A stretch of DNA of 64,000 nucleotides from Flavobacteriales bacterium UBA952 (GTDB taxonomy: Bacteria; Bacteroidota; Bacteroidia; Flavobacteriales_D; Crocinitomicaceae): contig DBCS01000002.1 in the NCBI GenBank assembly GCA_002293185.1, forward strand, positions 143,555 to 207,554, written 5' to 3'. Below are positions 7,863 to 16,874 of this stretch, in pieces. The position numbers were made by a program, and so were the translations under genes. Under the pieces are notes generated by a model, which worked only from the letters and a program-made list of their open reading frames with translations, did no database searches and was not told the DNA's origin. The stretch's first letter is position 1; each line of letters begins with the position of its first letter.

Positions 7863-8414
7863 ATGCGCCCAAATCCAAAACTACAAACCGAAAACGTTGC
7901 AGAGTACTTGCTCTATATTTTTCAGCTAGAGGCGCTGGTACGCACCCTAGATCTCGATATTTCACGTATCCAACACGAGCTTTTGGCTCCTTCATTTTCA
8001 GATGCTGAGCAGTTGAGCTATCAACTTTCATGGTACCAAGAATTGGTCACGGAAATGAGCCAACGCGGATTACAAAAGGAGGGGCATATCGATCATGTAG
8101 ATGAAATCTTATTGGAATTGATTTATTTGCACAATACCTTACTAACGGTTCTAAATGACGAAAAGTATAGAGGATTGTGTGAGCACGCCCAAGATGCGTT
8201 AAACGCCTTTAAAACGAAGTCTAATATGGCCAATCGTCACGATGTAGAGGTTTTACTACACGCCATGTTTATGAAGTTGCAGCTTAAAATGAAAAGGCAA
8301 GAAATCAGTCCAGAAACGGAATCTGCTTTTGATTTATTTCGTATTCAATTAGCGTATTTATCCAAAAATTATCAACGTATGAAGGCAGGAGCGCTTAATT
8401 TTATTCAAAATTAG
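7863..8414 (+). CDS. DUF4924 family protein
   Basis: A 183-residue all-helical cytoplasmic protein. The start (TENVAEYLLYIFQLEALVR) matches what I know of DUF4924, a Bacteroidota family of unknown function. Helices continue to the end (FRIQLAYLSKNYQRMKAG). It follows the OmpH-like lipoprotein by 5 nt and converges on the HsdR-N-like gene with 9 nt between stops. No function can be assigned. Confidence 0.75.
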   Translation: MRPNPKLQTENVAEYLLYIFQLEALVRTLDLDISRIQHELLAPSFSDAEQLSYQLSWYQELVTEMSQRGLQKEGHIDHVDEILLELIYLHNTLLTVLNDEKYRGLCEHAQDALNAFKTKSNMANRHDVEVLLHAMFMKLQLKMKRQEISPETESAFDLFRIQLAYLSKNYQRMKAGALNFIQN

Positions 8415-8423
8415 GCAGGGCAC

Positions 8424-8876
8424 TTAGTTTGATTTAGGAAATTCTTTCATTGTTGTCAAACGCTTTTCTTGCTGATCGACGGCATAAATCAAGTGGGTGT
8501 CTCCATTGCTCAAAATGAGATAGTTAGCGCCAAGCATTTTTTGATAAGTAGAAATTTGTATAAATACTTCGTGCGTGAGCTTAACCTCAGGCGCTTTGCA
8601 CTCTACTAAAATTTCCGGCTCAAAATGTTGGTTATAGACAACGATATCCCAGCGTCGGGTGAAACCTTCGTATTGAATTTGCTTTTCAACGGCAATTTTT
8701 TCAAAAGGATATCCTTGGTTTAAATGCAAGTAGGCAATTAAATGTTGTCTTACCCATTCTTCTGGAGTGAGGATGATTGCTTTTTTTCGAACAAGGCAAT
8801 TGACAAAAATGCGACCTGCACGACTACTTAATTTAAGTGGAGCCTTTGGCAAATTCAGCGCGCGCAGAAGTGACAT
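8424..8876 (-). CDS. HsdR N-terminal-like PD-(D/E)XK protein
   Basis: A 150-residue protein with only the nuclease-fold domain related to the N-terminus of type I restriction HsdR. The PD-(D/E)XK signature is present: RWDIVVYN with its Asp, then EILVECKAP with Glu-x-Lys. There is no helicase, methylase or specificity gene nearby, so this is not a restriction system. It is the last gene of the minus-strand run and starts in a 1-nt TAATG overlap with the alanine dehydrogenase stop. Such stand-alone proteins are frequent in Bacteroidota; the role is unknown. Confidence 0.8.
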   Translation of the reverse strand: MSLLRALNLPKAPLKLSSRAGRIFVNCLVRKKAIILTPEEWVRQHLIAYLHLNQGYPFEKIAVEKQIQYEGFTRRWDIVVYNQHFEPEILVECKAPEVKLTHEVFIQISTYQKMLGANYLILSNGDTHLIYAVDQQEKRLTTMKEFPKSN

Positions 8877-10096
8877 TAGATTCCTGGTAAAATAAGGTGG
8901 ATGTCTTTGTATTGTAAATCAAAAACTTTACCGAGCACTTCGTTGGTCAAAATACCTCGAAACATGTAAACACCATTTCTAAAGCCTGAATGGCTGCGAA
9001 TGAGATCGGCTACACCTCCGCGTTCGCCCATTTCTAAGAGCAATGGAGAAAGTGTATTGGAAAGTGCAAAAGAAGCTGTTCTTGAAACTCTTGATGCTAT
9101 GTTTGGAACACAATAATGCGTCACGCCATGCTTAATGAAGGTGGGTTCGCTATGATTGGTAATCCGCGAAGTTTCAAAACATCCTCCTTGGTCAATACTG
9201 ATATCTAAAACAACTGATCCGGGTTTCATTTGAGCAATCATTTCTTCTGTTACAACGCATGGTGTACGGCCTATGGTAGAGCGCAGCGCACCTATGACGA
9301 TATCCGCTCTTCTTACAGCTTTCGCCAGTACTTTAGGTTGTATAATGGAGGTAAAAACGCGCTGCCCAATATCGTTCTGAAGTCGTCGTAATCTCGATAG
9401 AGAATTATCAAAAATTTTCACCGACGCACCTAGGCCAAGGGCCGCACGGGTAGCAAATTCACCAACTGTTCCTGCGCCGAGAACGACTATTTCTGTTGGT
9501 TGTACACCTGCAATACCGCCTAACATGAGACCTTTACCCTCTGAAAAAGAAGACAAGAGCTCGCCTGCAACTAAAACGGAGGTGGTTCCGGCGATTTCAC
9601 TCATTGTACGTACGATGGAAAAAACACCTTCTTCGTCTCGGATGCAGTCCCAGGCGATAGCAGTAATTTTTTTGGCGCTGAGTTGTTTTAATATTTCTTT
9701 GGGTTGGGTAGCTAGCTGCAGCGCAGAAATAAACGTTTGATTACCCGGCATAAAAGAAATTTCTTCTTCTGAGGGCGGTGCTACTTTTAAAATAATAGCT
9801 GACTGATAAATGGCCTGACGATCGTATATTATTTGAGCACCTGCCTCGCTATATTCATTGTCTGTAAAATGTGCGCCTTCACCAGCTTTACTTTCAATTA
9901 GTACTTCGTGCCCATTGGCAACAAGTAAGCTTACCGCCTCGGGTACCAAAGCGACCCTTCTTTCTTGAAATGAAGTTTCTTTTGGTATACCGATGAGGAG
10001 TTTTCCTTTTTTACGACGCACCTCTAGTAAATCCTCCTTGGGCAACAAAGCACCCTGTTGGATAAGTGTTTTGAGTAAGTGTGGATCAGTAGTCAT
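8876..10096 (-). CDS. alanine dehydrogenase / PntA-family protein
   Basis: A 406-residue member of the AlaDH/PNT family. Visible: GIPKETSFQERRVALVPE (about 36-53), ILKVAPP with Lys104, the nucleotide-binding VLGAGTVGEFATRAA (about 205-219) and the conserved LDISIDQGGCFE (about 290-301). In characterised alanine dehydrogenases the segment after Lys holds a catalytic His (YLHLA or FLHLA); here it reads SALQLA, with Gln127. An N-terminal extension of about 30 residues is also present. Oxidative deamination of alanine is therefore not assured; an altered substrate is possible. It overlaps tsaE by 11 nt. Confidence 0.85.
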   Translation of the reverse strand: MTTDPHLLKTLIQQGALLPKEDLLEVRRKKGKLLIGIPKETSFQERRVALVPEAVSLLVANGHEVLIESKAGEGAHFTDNEYSEAGAQIIYDRQAIYQSAIILKVAPPSEEEISFMPGNQTFISALQLATQPKEILKQLSAKKITAIAWDCIRDEEGVFSIVRTMSEIAGTTSVLVAGELLSSFSEGKGLMLGGIAGVQPTEIVVLGAGTVGEFATRAALGLGASVKIFDNSLSRLRRLQNDIGQRVFTSIIQPKVLAKAVRRADIVIGALRSTIGRTPCVVTEEMIAQMKPGSVVLDISIDQGGCFETSRITNHSEPTFIKHGVTHYCVPNIASRVSRTASFALSNTLSPLLLEMGERGGVADLIRSHSGFRNGVYMFRGILTNEVLGKVFDLQYKDIHLILPGI

Positions 10097-10526
10097 AATA
10101 AAGTGTCATTTCTCGACTTAGGTCAGATTCAATACGAATATACAGCCTAAAGTGGGGTTTTGGAATAAATGTTTGGATTTTTTCTGGCCATTCAATAAAA
10201 ATGTAAGCAGCGGAATCGAGTAAATCCTCCAAGCCCAAACGTAGAACTTCTTGTTCATTTTCAATACGATAGCAGTCTAGATGATAAATAACTCCTTTTG
10301 TTGTGTCGTTATAACTGTTCACAATCGCAAAGGTTGGAGAGCCTTGGAAGTATTCAATTTGCGTAGCGGCAAGAAGGTGGCGGACCAATGTAGTTTTGCC
10401 ACTACCCATTTGTGCATCGAGCGTCAAAATACATGATTTAGGCATGAGCGCCCAAATTTCTTGCGCAAGCGCAGGGAGCGTTTCAAGCCCGACATTAGAC
10501 CACTTTGCTCTTAATTCAGTCGGCAT
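10086..10526 (-). CDS. tsaE: tRNA threonylcarbamoyladenosine biosynthesis ATPase TsaE
   Basis: ATPase partner of TsaB/TsaD in making the t6A37 modification of ANN-decoding tRNAs. The 146-residue protein has a P-loop (AQMGSGKTTLVRHLL, about 39-53), SPTFAIVNSY, HLDCYRI and the C-terminal IEWPEK motif, all standard for the family. It overlaps both neighbours by 11 nt. Confidence 0.94.
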   Translation of the reverse strand: MPTELRAKWSNVGLETLPALAQEIWALMPKSCILTLDAQMGSGKTTLVRHLLAATQIEYFQGSPTFAIVNSYNDTTKGVIYHLDCYRIENEQEVLRLGLEDLLDSAAYIFIEWPEKIQTFIPKPHFRLYIRIESDLSREMTLYYDY

Positions 10527-11295
10527 TGTATGGTCGGACTTCGTTGTCTACCCACTGTAAAAGCGCTAATTGATCGTTGTCAAATCGGGCAAAGGTTTGA
10601 TACTTCAGCCAATCGCCAGTATTGACATACAACGCGTTTTGGTGGGGTAAAGATAAAGGGAGGTGGCGATGCCCAAATAGGTAGAAATCGTGGTGCTGTT
10701 TTGACTCAATTTCTTGAACATAAGCATATAGCCATTCTTGTTGTGGCCCGTTGTAAATGATATCTTTTGTGCCACCGTTAGCCCGACTTCTTTTTGACAA
10801 AATGCTTGCCAATTGAATGCCAAAATTCGGGTGTAAACGGGCAAATAACCATTGGCAAATAGGGCTTCTGAAAATCTGTTTAAGAAACTTATACTTGTAA
10901 TCTCCGGGGCCCAAGCCATCTCCGTGATGCAGATAAAAACGCTTATTTGCCCATTCAAAAGTAAGTTCATTGCTATGGATTTGCAAGCCGAGTTCTTTCT
11001 CAAAGTAGTCTAAAACCCACATGTCGTGGTTCCCTTTGAAAAAATGTATTTCAATACCGGTGTCAGAGAGCTCAGCTAATTTGCCAAACAAACGAGTGTA
11101 GCCTTTTGGAACCACAGTTTTGTACTCAAACCAAAAGTCAAAAACATCGCCTAGTAAGTAGATCGCTTTTGCAGTAGGTTGTATGTAATTGAGCCAAGCA
11201 ATGAACGCCTTCTCTCTTTGAATACTTTGAAGCGCGTTTGGTGCTCCTAGATGTAAATCAGAGGCAAAATAGAGGTATTTACCATCTGCAGCCAT
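10516..11295 (-). CDS. lpxH: UDP-2,3-diacylglucosamine diphosphatase LpxH
   Basis: Hydrolyses UDP-2,3-diacylglucosamine to lipid X and UMP, the fourth step of lipid A synthesis, at the inner membrane. The 259-residue calcineurin-like phosphoesterase shows all metal motifs: SDLHLG (12-17), GDVFDFWFE (about 50), GNHD (about 90), HHGDG (about 123) and GHRH (about 210). A central helical cap region (KFLKQIFRSPICQWLF) is present as in LpxH. It starts in a TAATG overlap with the TlpA gene. lpxK lies in the same minus-strand run. Confidence 0.93.
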   Translation of the reverse strand: MAADGKYLYFASDLHLGAPNALQSIQREKAFIAWLNYIQPTAKAIYLLGDVFDFWFEYKTVVPKGYTRLFGKLAELSDTGIEIHFFKGNHDMWVLDYFEKELGLQIHSNELTFEWANKRFYLHHGDGLGPGDYKYKFLKQIFRSPICQWLFARLHPNFGIQLASILSKRSRANGGTKDIIYNGPQQEWLYAYVQEIESKQHHDFYLFGHRHLPLSLPHQNALYVNTGDWLKYQTFARFDNDQLALLQWVDNEVRPYNAD

Positions 11296-12410
11296 TAAAA
11301 CCCGAAGAGTTGTTGTAGTGTTTGCTCAAGGGCAGCGCCTCTGAGGTTGGTGGCAATGACGCGTCCTTCTTTGTCTAGCAAAACTGTAAAAGGTATAGAA
11401 TTGACGCCATAGAGCTGAGCTACCTTACTTTGCCAGCCTCCAAGGTCACTTACGTGGTTAGGCCAACTTAATTGATCTGCCGCAATTGCGGCCAACCATT
11501 TGTCTTTGTTGGAGTCTAAGGAAACACTCATGACAGTAAAACCTGCATCTTTATATTTTTGGTAGTTCTTGACAACATTCGGATTTTCTGCTCTACATGG
11601 GCCACACCAAGAGGCCCAAAAGTCGAGCAACACAACTTGCCCTTTGAGCTCAGATAATTTCATTTTCTTTTTGCCATCTACGCGCAGTTCTTCAAAATCT
11701 GGAACAGACTTTCCTCTAGCGAACGGATTAGCGGCATCCCTTGCTTGTTTTTCTGTCAGGTAATTTTTGTACATATTTTGCACATTGGCACTATGGTTAA
11801 AGCTCTGGTAAAGCGGTAGTATGAGTTTTTCGTAAGATTCAAAATCTTGTTGAAGCTCTATACTACTTAGGGGCATGATGAGTGCTGCTGAGTTGCCGTA
11901 TTGCCCTAAAAAACTTTGTATGGCTGTCTGATATTTGCTGTATTCTTGGGTCATGTAGGTATTGATGTCCGCTTCTTTAGAAGGATCTAGTTTGATCGCA
12001 TTGAGTGCGGAGTCTGCTTTGAAGCGCCAATTGGCAGTTAAAACAATATACTCGTGCATTTGTCTAGATTCTTCTGAATTGACAAAGTTGCAAAACTGAA
12101 GTAGATTTCTACCGTCGCCAAAAATTTGGATAGGTGTGGTATCTCTGATCACTACATTGAGATTATTTTGACCTATACGCAATAGGTAGTAATCTGGACC
12201 GTTAAGGATACCTTTTAGCTCAAATGAGCCATTCTCACCGAGCGGACTCGAAATATAATTTTTGAAAGTAGTTCCGAATTGTTGCGACAAATAAATGGAG
12301 TCAGCTCCGCTCGCAAAGATCTGCCCACTAATTTTAAAGGCCTGTCCTTGTCCAAAGCTAAGGATTGGAATCATTAAACAAATGAGTAGTTGTCTTTTCA
12401 TTTTATTCAA
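11295..12410 (-). CDS. TlpA-like thioredoxin with DUF4369-type N-terminal domain (copy 2)
   Basis: A 371-residue exported protein: Sec signal at the start (MKRQLLICLMIPILSFGQG), a beta-rich N-terminal domain of DUF4369 type (about 25-110), a helical middle and a C-terminal TlpA/AhpC-like thioredoxin domain (about 228-371) with redox motif FWASWCGPCRAE and a cis-Pro loop (NSIPFTVLLDKEGRV). Likely a periplasmic thiol reductase. It overlaps the upstream paralogue by 8 nt; the two share domain order and a near-identical C-terminus (ATNLRG against GTNLRG), so they look like a tandem duplication. Confidence 0.9.
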   Translation of the reverse strand: MNKMKRQLLICLMIPILSFGQGQAFKISGQIFASGADSIYLSQQFGTTFKNYISSPLGENGSFELKGILNGPDYYLLRIGQNNLNVVIRDTTPIQIFGDGRNLLQFCNFVNSEESRQMHEYIVLTANWRFKADSALNAIKLDPSKEADINTYMTQEYSKYQTAIQSFLGQYGNSAALIMPLSSIELQQDFESYEKLILPLYQSFNHSANVQNMYKNYLTEKQARDAANPFARGKSVPDFEELRVDGKKKMKLSELKGQVVLLDFWASWCGPCRAENPNVVKNYQKYKDAGFTVMSVSLDSNKDKWLAAIAADQLSWPNHVSDLGGWQSKVAQLYGVNSIPFTVLLDKEGRVIATNLRGAALEQTLQQLFGF

Positions 12411-13593
12411 ATATTTGAGCCAATTTATCGAGAAGTTTTTGACCGCGAAGGTTAGTTCCGATAATTTTTCCGTCGGGATTGATTAATACGGTATAGGGTA
12501 TTCCATCGAATTGATACTGTTGCGGTAATTCAGAATTCCATCCTTTATTGTTGTTTACTTGATTGGGCCAGGGCATGGCTAAGGTTTTAATACCTGCTAC
12601 CCATTTGTTTTTGTCTTCGTCTAGAGAAACACTAAAGACATCAAATCCTTTATTCTTGTATCGGTTATAGGCAGCAATCACATTCGGCATTTCGATTTTA
12701 CAAGGCCCGCACCAAGAAGCCCAAAAGTCAATAAGTACGTATTTGCCTTTTAAAGAGCTTAAGTTGATCAGTTTTCCATTTGGGTCGGGCAATGAAATTT
12801 CTGGGGCAGTCATAGTGCCGTTCGTCATTTGTGTATATGCAAAAAAAGCGTCTTCAATTTGTGTGTATTGCGCCTGCATATTTTCACTAGGTTTTTGACC
12901 AGCGTAATGTTTTGCATAGGCGCTACTAAGTTTGGCGAGTGTTTGTAAATGTGTAGCGTCCCAGTCTTCAAAACCAGTAGTAGGCATCAAATTCATACTC
13001 AGCAAGATATTTAAAGGACTGTTGAGGTCTTGTAGGATGGCGTTTGAACAGAATTGTTCGTAGGCTTTTTTTGCCATTTGATATCTGTTGCTAATTTGTT
13101 CTTGTGTGAGACCTTGCGTGTTCGTTTGCAGCGATTTTTGTTTGTTTTCGAATTTTTTGGTTTCTAAAAGGAGTTTGGCGTAGGTTTTGCTCCATGAGAC
13201 GCCCTTAAGCCCTGGTTGATAACTGAAATCTTGCAGGCGACAATTGAGGGTGAGTTCATCTTTTGGTTTTAATGGCAACCAAAGGGTGCTGCCGTTCAGG
13301 TCAGAAATTCGTAGATTGTAAATACCTAAACCAGGAATATTAGCTGGGAATTCAAAATGGCCATCTTCATCTATTTCTGTCTGAGCTACGGAGATAATTC
13401 CGCGGTCACTAGGGGCCTCTAAAAAGAGCTGTAAACCTCCAGCGCCCGATATTTGACCACTTATATATAGGTTCTCTTCTAGTCCATTTTTTTCGATTTC
13501 GCTGCGTGAAATCCACCAAATAATACTAAGAATGCCGAGTAAAACTCCTGCAGTTATTCCAATTTGTTGGCGTGTCCAGGCTTGCTTTTTCAT
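12403..13593 (-). CDS. TlpA-like thioredoxin with DUF4369-type N-terminal domain (copy 1)
   Basis: A 396-residue paralogue of the next gene. Its N-terminus is a membrane segment (about 10-27, IGITAGVLLGILSIIWW) without a clear cleavage site, so it is probably anchored to the inner membrane with the rest in the periplasm. The N-terminal beta domain is followed by a helical section and a thioredoxin domain with FWASWCGPCKIEMP and GIPYTVLINPDGK. Copy 1 anchored and copy 2 cleaved suggests division of labour. It starts in a TAATG overlap with gatB. Confidence 0.9.
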   Translation of the reverse strand: MKKQAWTRQQIGITAGVLLGILSIIWWISRSEIEKNGLEENLYISGQISGAGGLQLFLEAPSDRGIISVAQTEIDEDGHFEFPANIPGLGIYNLRISDLNGSTLWLPLKPKDELTLNCRLQDFSYQPGLKGVSWSKTYAKLLLETKKFENKQKSLQTNTQGLTQEQISNRYQMAKKAYEQFCSNAILQDLNSPLNILLSMNLMPTTGFEDWDATHLQTLAKLSSAYAKHYAGQKPSENMQAQYTQIEDAFFAYTQMTNGTMTAPEISLPDPNGKLINLSSLKGKYVLIDFWASWCGPCKIEMPNVIAAYNRYKNKGFDVFSVSLDEDKNKWVAGIKTLAMPWPNQVNNNKGWNSELPQQYQFDGIPYTVLINPDGKIIGTNLRGQKLLDKLAQIFE

Positions 13594-15047
13594 TAGGCCT
13601 CTAATTTTTGACGAAGGAGCAAATTGGAGGCTTTTGGGTCGGCTTTTCCACCAGAAACTTTCATGAGTTGCCCCATAAAAAAGCCGATGAGTTGTTTTTC
13701 ACCATTTCGATAACGCTCGACCTCAGCGGTATTTTGTTCTATAACTTGCGCAATAAACCCTTCAATGACCGAACTGTCTGAACTCTGCATTAAATTGAGC
13801 CTTTCGGCAATTTCTAGAGGGGTTTCGGAGCTTTGAAATAGCGCCGGAAACAATTTTTGTGCAGCTACAGAGTTCGATACTTTACCTTGATCGATCAGCG
13901 CAATTAAGTCAGCGATGCGCACTGCATTTATTGGGAAAGCGGCTATATCAACTCCTTGTTCGTTTAAATAAGATTTGATCTCTCCCATGAGCCAATTGGC
14001 AGCAGCTTTGTAGTTGGATGTATGGCTGATGAGGTCCTCGTAATAGCGTGCTAGACCTTTTTGATCGGTGATATTGTAGGCATCGTAGTCACTCAGACCG
14101 TAGCTTTTGGTATAACGCTCAAACAACGCTTGCGGGAGCGCCGGCATATCCTTGGCAATAGCCGCAATTTGATCTGAACTCACTGTTATTGGCGGGAGGT
14201 CTGGTTCTGGGAAGTAGCGGTAGTCGTTGGCGGCTTCTTTTGTTCGCATAGAAATGGTGCTGCCTTTGAGTGCGTCGAAAGCTCTGGTTTCTTGCGTGAG
14301 CACTTCGCCGCTTTCTAGTGCCTCTATTTGGCGCGTAATTTCAAACTCAATAGCACGTTGAACGTTACGTATCGAGTTCATATTTTTAACTTCTACCTTG
14401 GTTCCGAAATCTTTGGCGCCAACAAGCCGAACCGAGACATTGGCATCGCAACGCATTGAGCCTTCTTCCATGTTGCCATCGCAGATATCGAGATAACGGA
14501 GTAGTTTGCGAACTTCTGTCAGATAATTGTATGCCTCACTGGAAGATCGTATATCTGGTTCTGAGACAATTTCTAAAAGGGGAGTGCCGGCGCGGTTGAG
14601 GTCAACGAGGGTATCGTAAACATCGACATCGTGTATGCTTTTGCCTGCATCTTCTTCCATATGGATTCTAGTCAGGCCAATTGATTTTTGTGCACCGTCT
14701 TCGGTGCGGATTAAAATCTGACCACCGGTGCATATTGGCGTGGTATCTTGTGTAATTTGATAGCCTTTTGGAAGATCTGGATAGAAATAGTTTTTGCGGG
14801 CAAAGTGCTGTTGAGGAGCAATTTGACAGCCGCAGGCAAGCCCAAGTCTGATGGCGAAATCAATGGTTTTTTTATTCATGACAGGCAAGGTGCCCGGATG
14901 CCCAAGTGTGATAGCGCTAATGTTTGTATTTGGTGCGGAACCATAAGAATTGAGATCCGACGAATAGGCCTTTGTTTGGGTAAGTAATTGTGCATGGACT
15001 TCTAGTCCGATCACAACCTCATAGCGATCTCTTAACGTCTGTTCCAT
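13593..15047 (-). CDS. gatB: Asp-tRNA(Asn)/Glu-tRNA(Gln) amidotransferase subunit B
   Basis: Subunit B of the GatCAB enzyme, which binds and activates misacylated Glu-tRNA(Gln) or Asp-tRNA(Asn). The 484-residue protein shows the family opening (YEVVIGLEVHAQLLT), the signature DLNRAGTPLLEIVSEPD (about 148-164), MRCDANVSVR, and RYFPEPDLPP, then the helical tRNA-binding YqeY-like tail. gatA and gatC are not in the window. It is 13 nt from punA. Confidence 0.97.
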   Translation of the reverse strand: MEQTLRDRYEVVIGLEVHAQLLTQTKAYSSDLNSYGSAPNTNISAITLGHPGTLPVMNKKTIDFAIRLGLACGCQIAPQQHFARKNYFYPDLPKGYQITQDTTPICTGGQILIRTEDGAQKSIGLTRIHMEEDAGKSIHDVDVYDTLVDLNRAGTPLLEIVSEPDIRSSSEAYNYLTEVRKLLRYLDICDGNMEEGSMRCDANVSVRLVGAKDFGTKVEVKNMNSIRNVQRAIEFEITRQIEALESGEVLTQETRAFDALKGSTISMRTKEAANDYRYFPEPDLPPITVSSDQIAAIAKDMPALPQALFERYTKSYGLSDYDAYNITDQKGLARYYEDLISHTSNYKAAANWLMGEIKSYLNEQGVDIAAFPINAVRIADLIALIDQGKVSNSVAAQKLFPALFQSSETPLEIAERLNLMQSSDSSVIEGFIAQVIEQNTAEVERYRNGEKQLIGFFMGQLMKVSGGKADPKASNLLLRQKLEA

Positions 15048-15060
15048 GTTTGGTATTTGT

Positions 15061-15873
15061 TTAGATGCTGGATATGAGTTCTTTCATGATTTGTGTCATT
15101 TTCGGTTCTTGTCGGCTCGCTACCTCAATAACATCCTGAACACTCACTTTTTTGATTTTACCCGGAACACCGAGGTCAGTAATAATGGATATCGCAAAAC
15201 AAGGGATACTCATATGGCGCGCAACTATAACCTCTGGTACGGTAGACATTCCAACGGCATCGGCTCCGATGGTGCGCACATATTTGTATTCAGAGGGTGT
15301 TTCGAGGGTTGGGCCAGTTAGGCCAGCATAGCAACCTATGGAAACGCGAATACCGATATTTTTAGCGATATCACTTGCTTTATCGATCATTTCTTGATCG
15401 TAGGGGTCGCTCATGTCAGGAAAGCGGGGTCCGAGTTCATCGATATTTTGACCAATGAGCGGGTTGCCTGGAAAGAGATTAATATGATCATTCATGATCA
15501 TGATTTCTCCAACCTCAAAATCTGGATTCACACCTCCTGAAGCGTTACTAACGAAAAGGCGTTCAATGCCAAGTAGTTTCATCACGCGGACGGGAAAGGT
15601 TACTTGTTGTAGCGTGTAACCTTCATAATAATGAAAGCGTCCTTGCATGGCAACAACATTTTTTCCGCCGATGCGCCCAAAAATGAGCTTGCCTGAGTGG
15701 CTTTCAACGGTAGAAACTGGAAAGTGAGGAATATCTTGGTAATTAATTTCGTCGATGATTTCAATTTCCTTGACTAAACCACCGAGTCCTGTGCCTAAAA
15801 TGATGCCAATTGTAGGCTGAACGTTTGTTTTGCTTTGGATGTAGGCGGTACTTTCTTTAATTTGAGACAACAT
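15061..15873 (-). CDS. punA: purine-nucleoside phosphorylase
   Basis: Phosphorolysis of purine nucleosides to base and (deoxy)ribose 1-phosphate. The 270-residue protein is a trimeric-type PNP: GIILGTGLGGLV near residue 24, phosphate/ribose residues in VESHSGKLIFG and MQGRFHYYEGY (about 76-86), the NASGGVN loop (about 113-119), and the base-binding ETPSEYKY and GADAVGMSTVPEVIVARH. It overlaps lpxK by 17 nt. Confidence 0.95.
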   Translation of the reverse strand: MLSQIKESTAYIQSKTNVQPTIGIILGTGLGGLVKEIEIIDEINYQDIPHFPVSTVESHSGKLIFGRIGGKNVVAMQGRFHYYEGYTLQQVTFPVRVMKLLGIERLFVSNASGGVNPDFEVGEIMIMNDHINLFPGNPLIGQNIDELGPRFPDMSDPYDQEMIDKASDIAKNIGIRVSIGCYAGLTGPTLETPSEYKYVRTIGADAVGMSTVPEVIVARHMSIPCFAISIITDLGVPGKIKKVSVQDVIEVASRQEPKMTQIMKELISSI

Positions 15874-16873
15874 AAGCGCTTATAAATTGATTAAATGCAG
15901 TTTGATCTGACCATTCGAGCTCAAAAGTTAACAAATACCAGGGGTATTTTTGTAGGTCTTCAGCGCTCAACAAAGGCTGGATTTTGACCCAATCTTTGGC
16001 GGTAGTAACAATTGCAGTATTTGCAATTGCAAAGGTATCAAAAAAATGATGAATTTCTTCCATATCCATTGGCGTGTAGGTATGGTGATCACGAAAAGTT
16101 CGATGTCTAATATTGGTACTTGGTGCAAATGCGTCATTAAGTTGTTTTGGAAGCGCTACACCGCTCACAATGAATACCTCATTGATTTGTTCAATAATTC
16201 TTCCTTTGGATTGAAGTGCATGGTAAGTATACCGGGAAAAAAATACGGGAATTTGCCATTTTTGATATTGCTTTTTGAGCTCATTTAAATCAAAAGTTTC
16301 AAATTTCGGACATTTAGTAATCACAATTGCATCGGCGCGTTTTAAACCACTTATAGGTTCGCGTAGCCTGCCTGCTGGCAAGAGGAAATCCTGATGCATC
16401 GGTTGGTCATAAACGCTAAGCACGATATTTAGCCCGGCCTTGACATAGCGGTGTTGAAATGCATCGTCTAGGATCAATACGGAAGAGGGATCTTCTGTTC
16501 TTAGGTGCTCGATACCGATGCTGCGTTTTTCGCAAACTGCAAATTGGGCTTTTTCCTGGTATTGATTATATAGCATTTGGGGTTCGTCTCCAACTTGGGC
16601 AGCAGTTGAATTTTTCGAAAGCGCAATAAATCCTTTTGTTTTACGACCATACCCCCGGCTTAATACTTGAACTTTGACTGCTGGGTAAAGCAGTTCGATT
16701 AGATAACCAACGTGTGGAGATTTACCAGTGCCACCAACGTTTAGGTTTCCGACACAAATGGACTTGCCTGAGATGTGTTGGGTTTGGAGCATACCGAGAT
16801 CAAAAAACAGATTACGCACCCAGATAGCCATTCCGTAGAGGAGTGAAAGAGGGTAGAGCGCCAGTCTGCACAT
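15857..16873 (-). CDS. lpxK: tetraacyldisaccharide 4'-kinase LpxK
   Basis: Phosphorylates the 4' position of the lipid A disaccharide precursor. The 338-residue protein has an N-terminal membrane-associated helix (YPLSLLYGMAIWVRNLFFD), the P-loop VGNLNVGGTGKSPHV (about 36-50), VLSRGYGRKTKGF, DEPQM and LILDDAFQHR (about 129-138). The start at 16873 (MCRLALYPLS) fits the family and sits 1 nt after the DUF4956 stop; the longer start at 16915 would overlap that gene by 41 nt. Confidence 0.94.
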   Translation of the reverse strand: MCRLALYPLSLLYGMAIWVRNLFFDLGMLQTQHISGKSICVGNLNVGGTGKSPHVGYLIELLYPAVKVQVLSRGYGRKTKGFIALSKNSTAAQVGDEPQMLYNQYQEKAQFAVCEKRSIGIEHLRTEDPSSVLILDDAFQHRYVKAGLNIVLSVYDQPMHQDFLLPAGRLREPISGLKRADAIVITKCPKFETFDLNELKKQYQKWQIPVFFSRYTYHALQSKGRIIEQINEVFIVSGVALPKQLNDAFAPSTNIRHRTFRDHHTYTPMDMEEIHHFFDTFAIANTAIVTTAKDWVKIQPLLSAEDLQKYPWYLLTFELEWSDQTAFNQFISAYVVSN

Positions 16874-16874
16874 A

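Noticed and set aside
8424..8876. Possible remnant of a type I restriction system.
   Set aside because: The frame is intact, of normal length for the stand-alone family, and there are no hsdM/hsdS fragments nearby.
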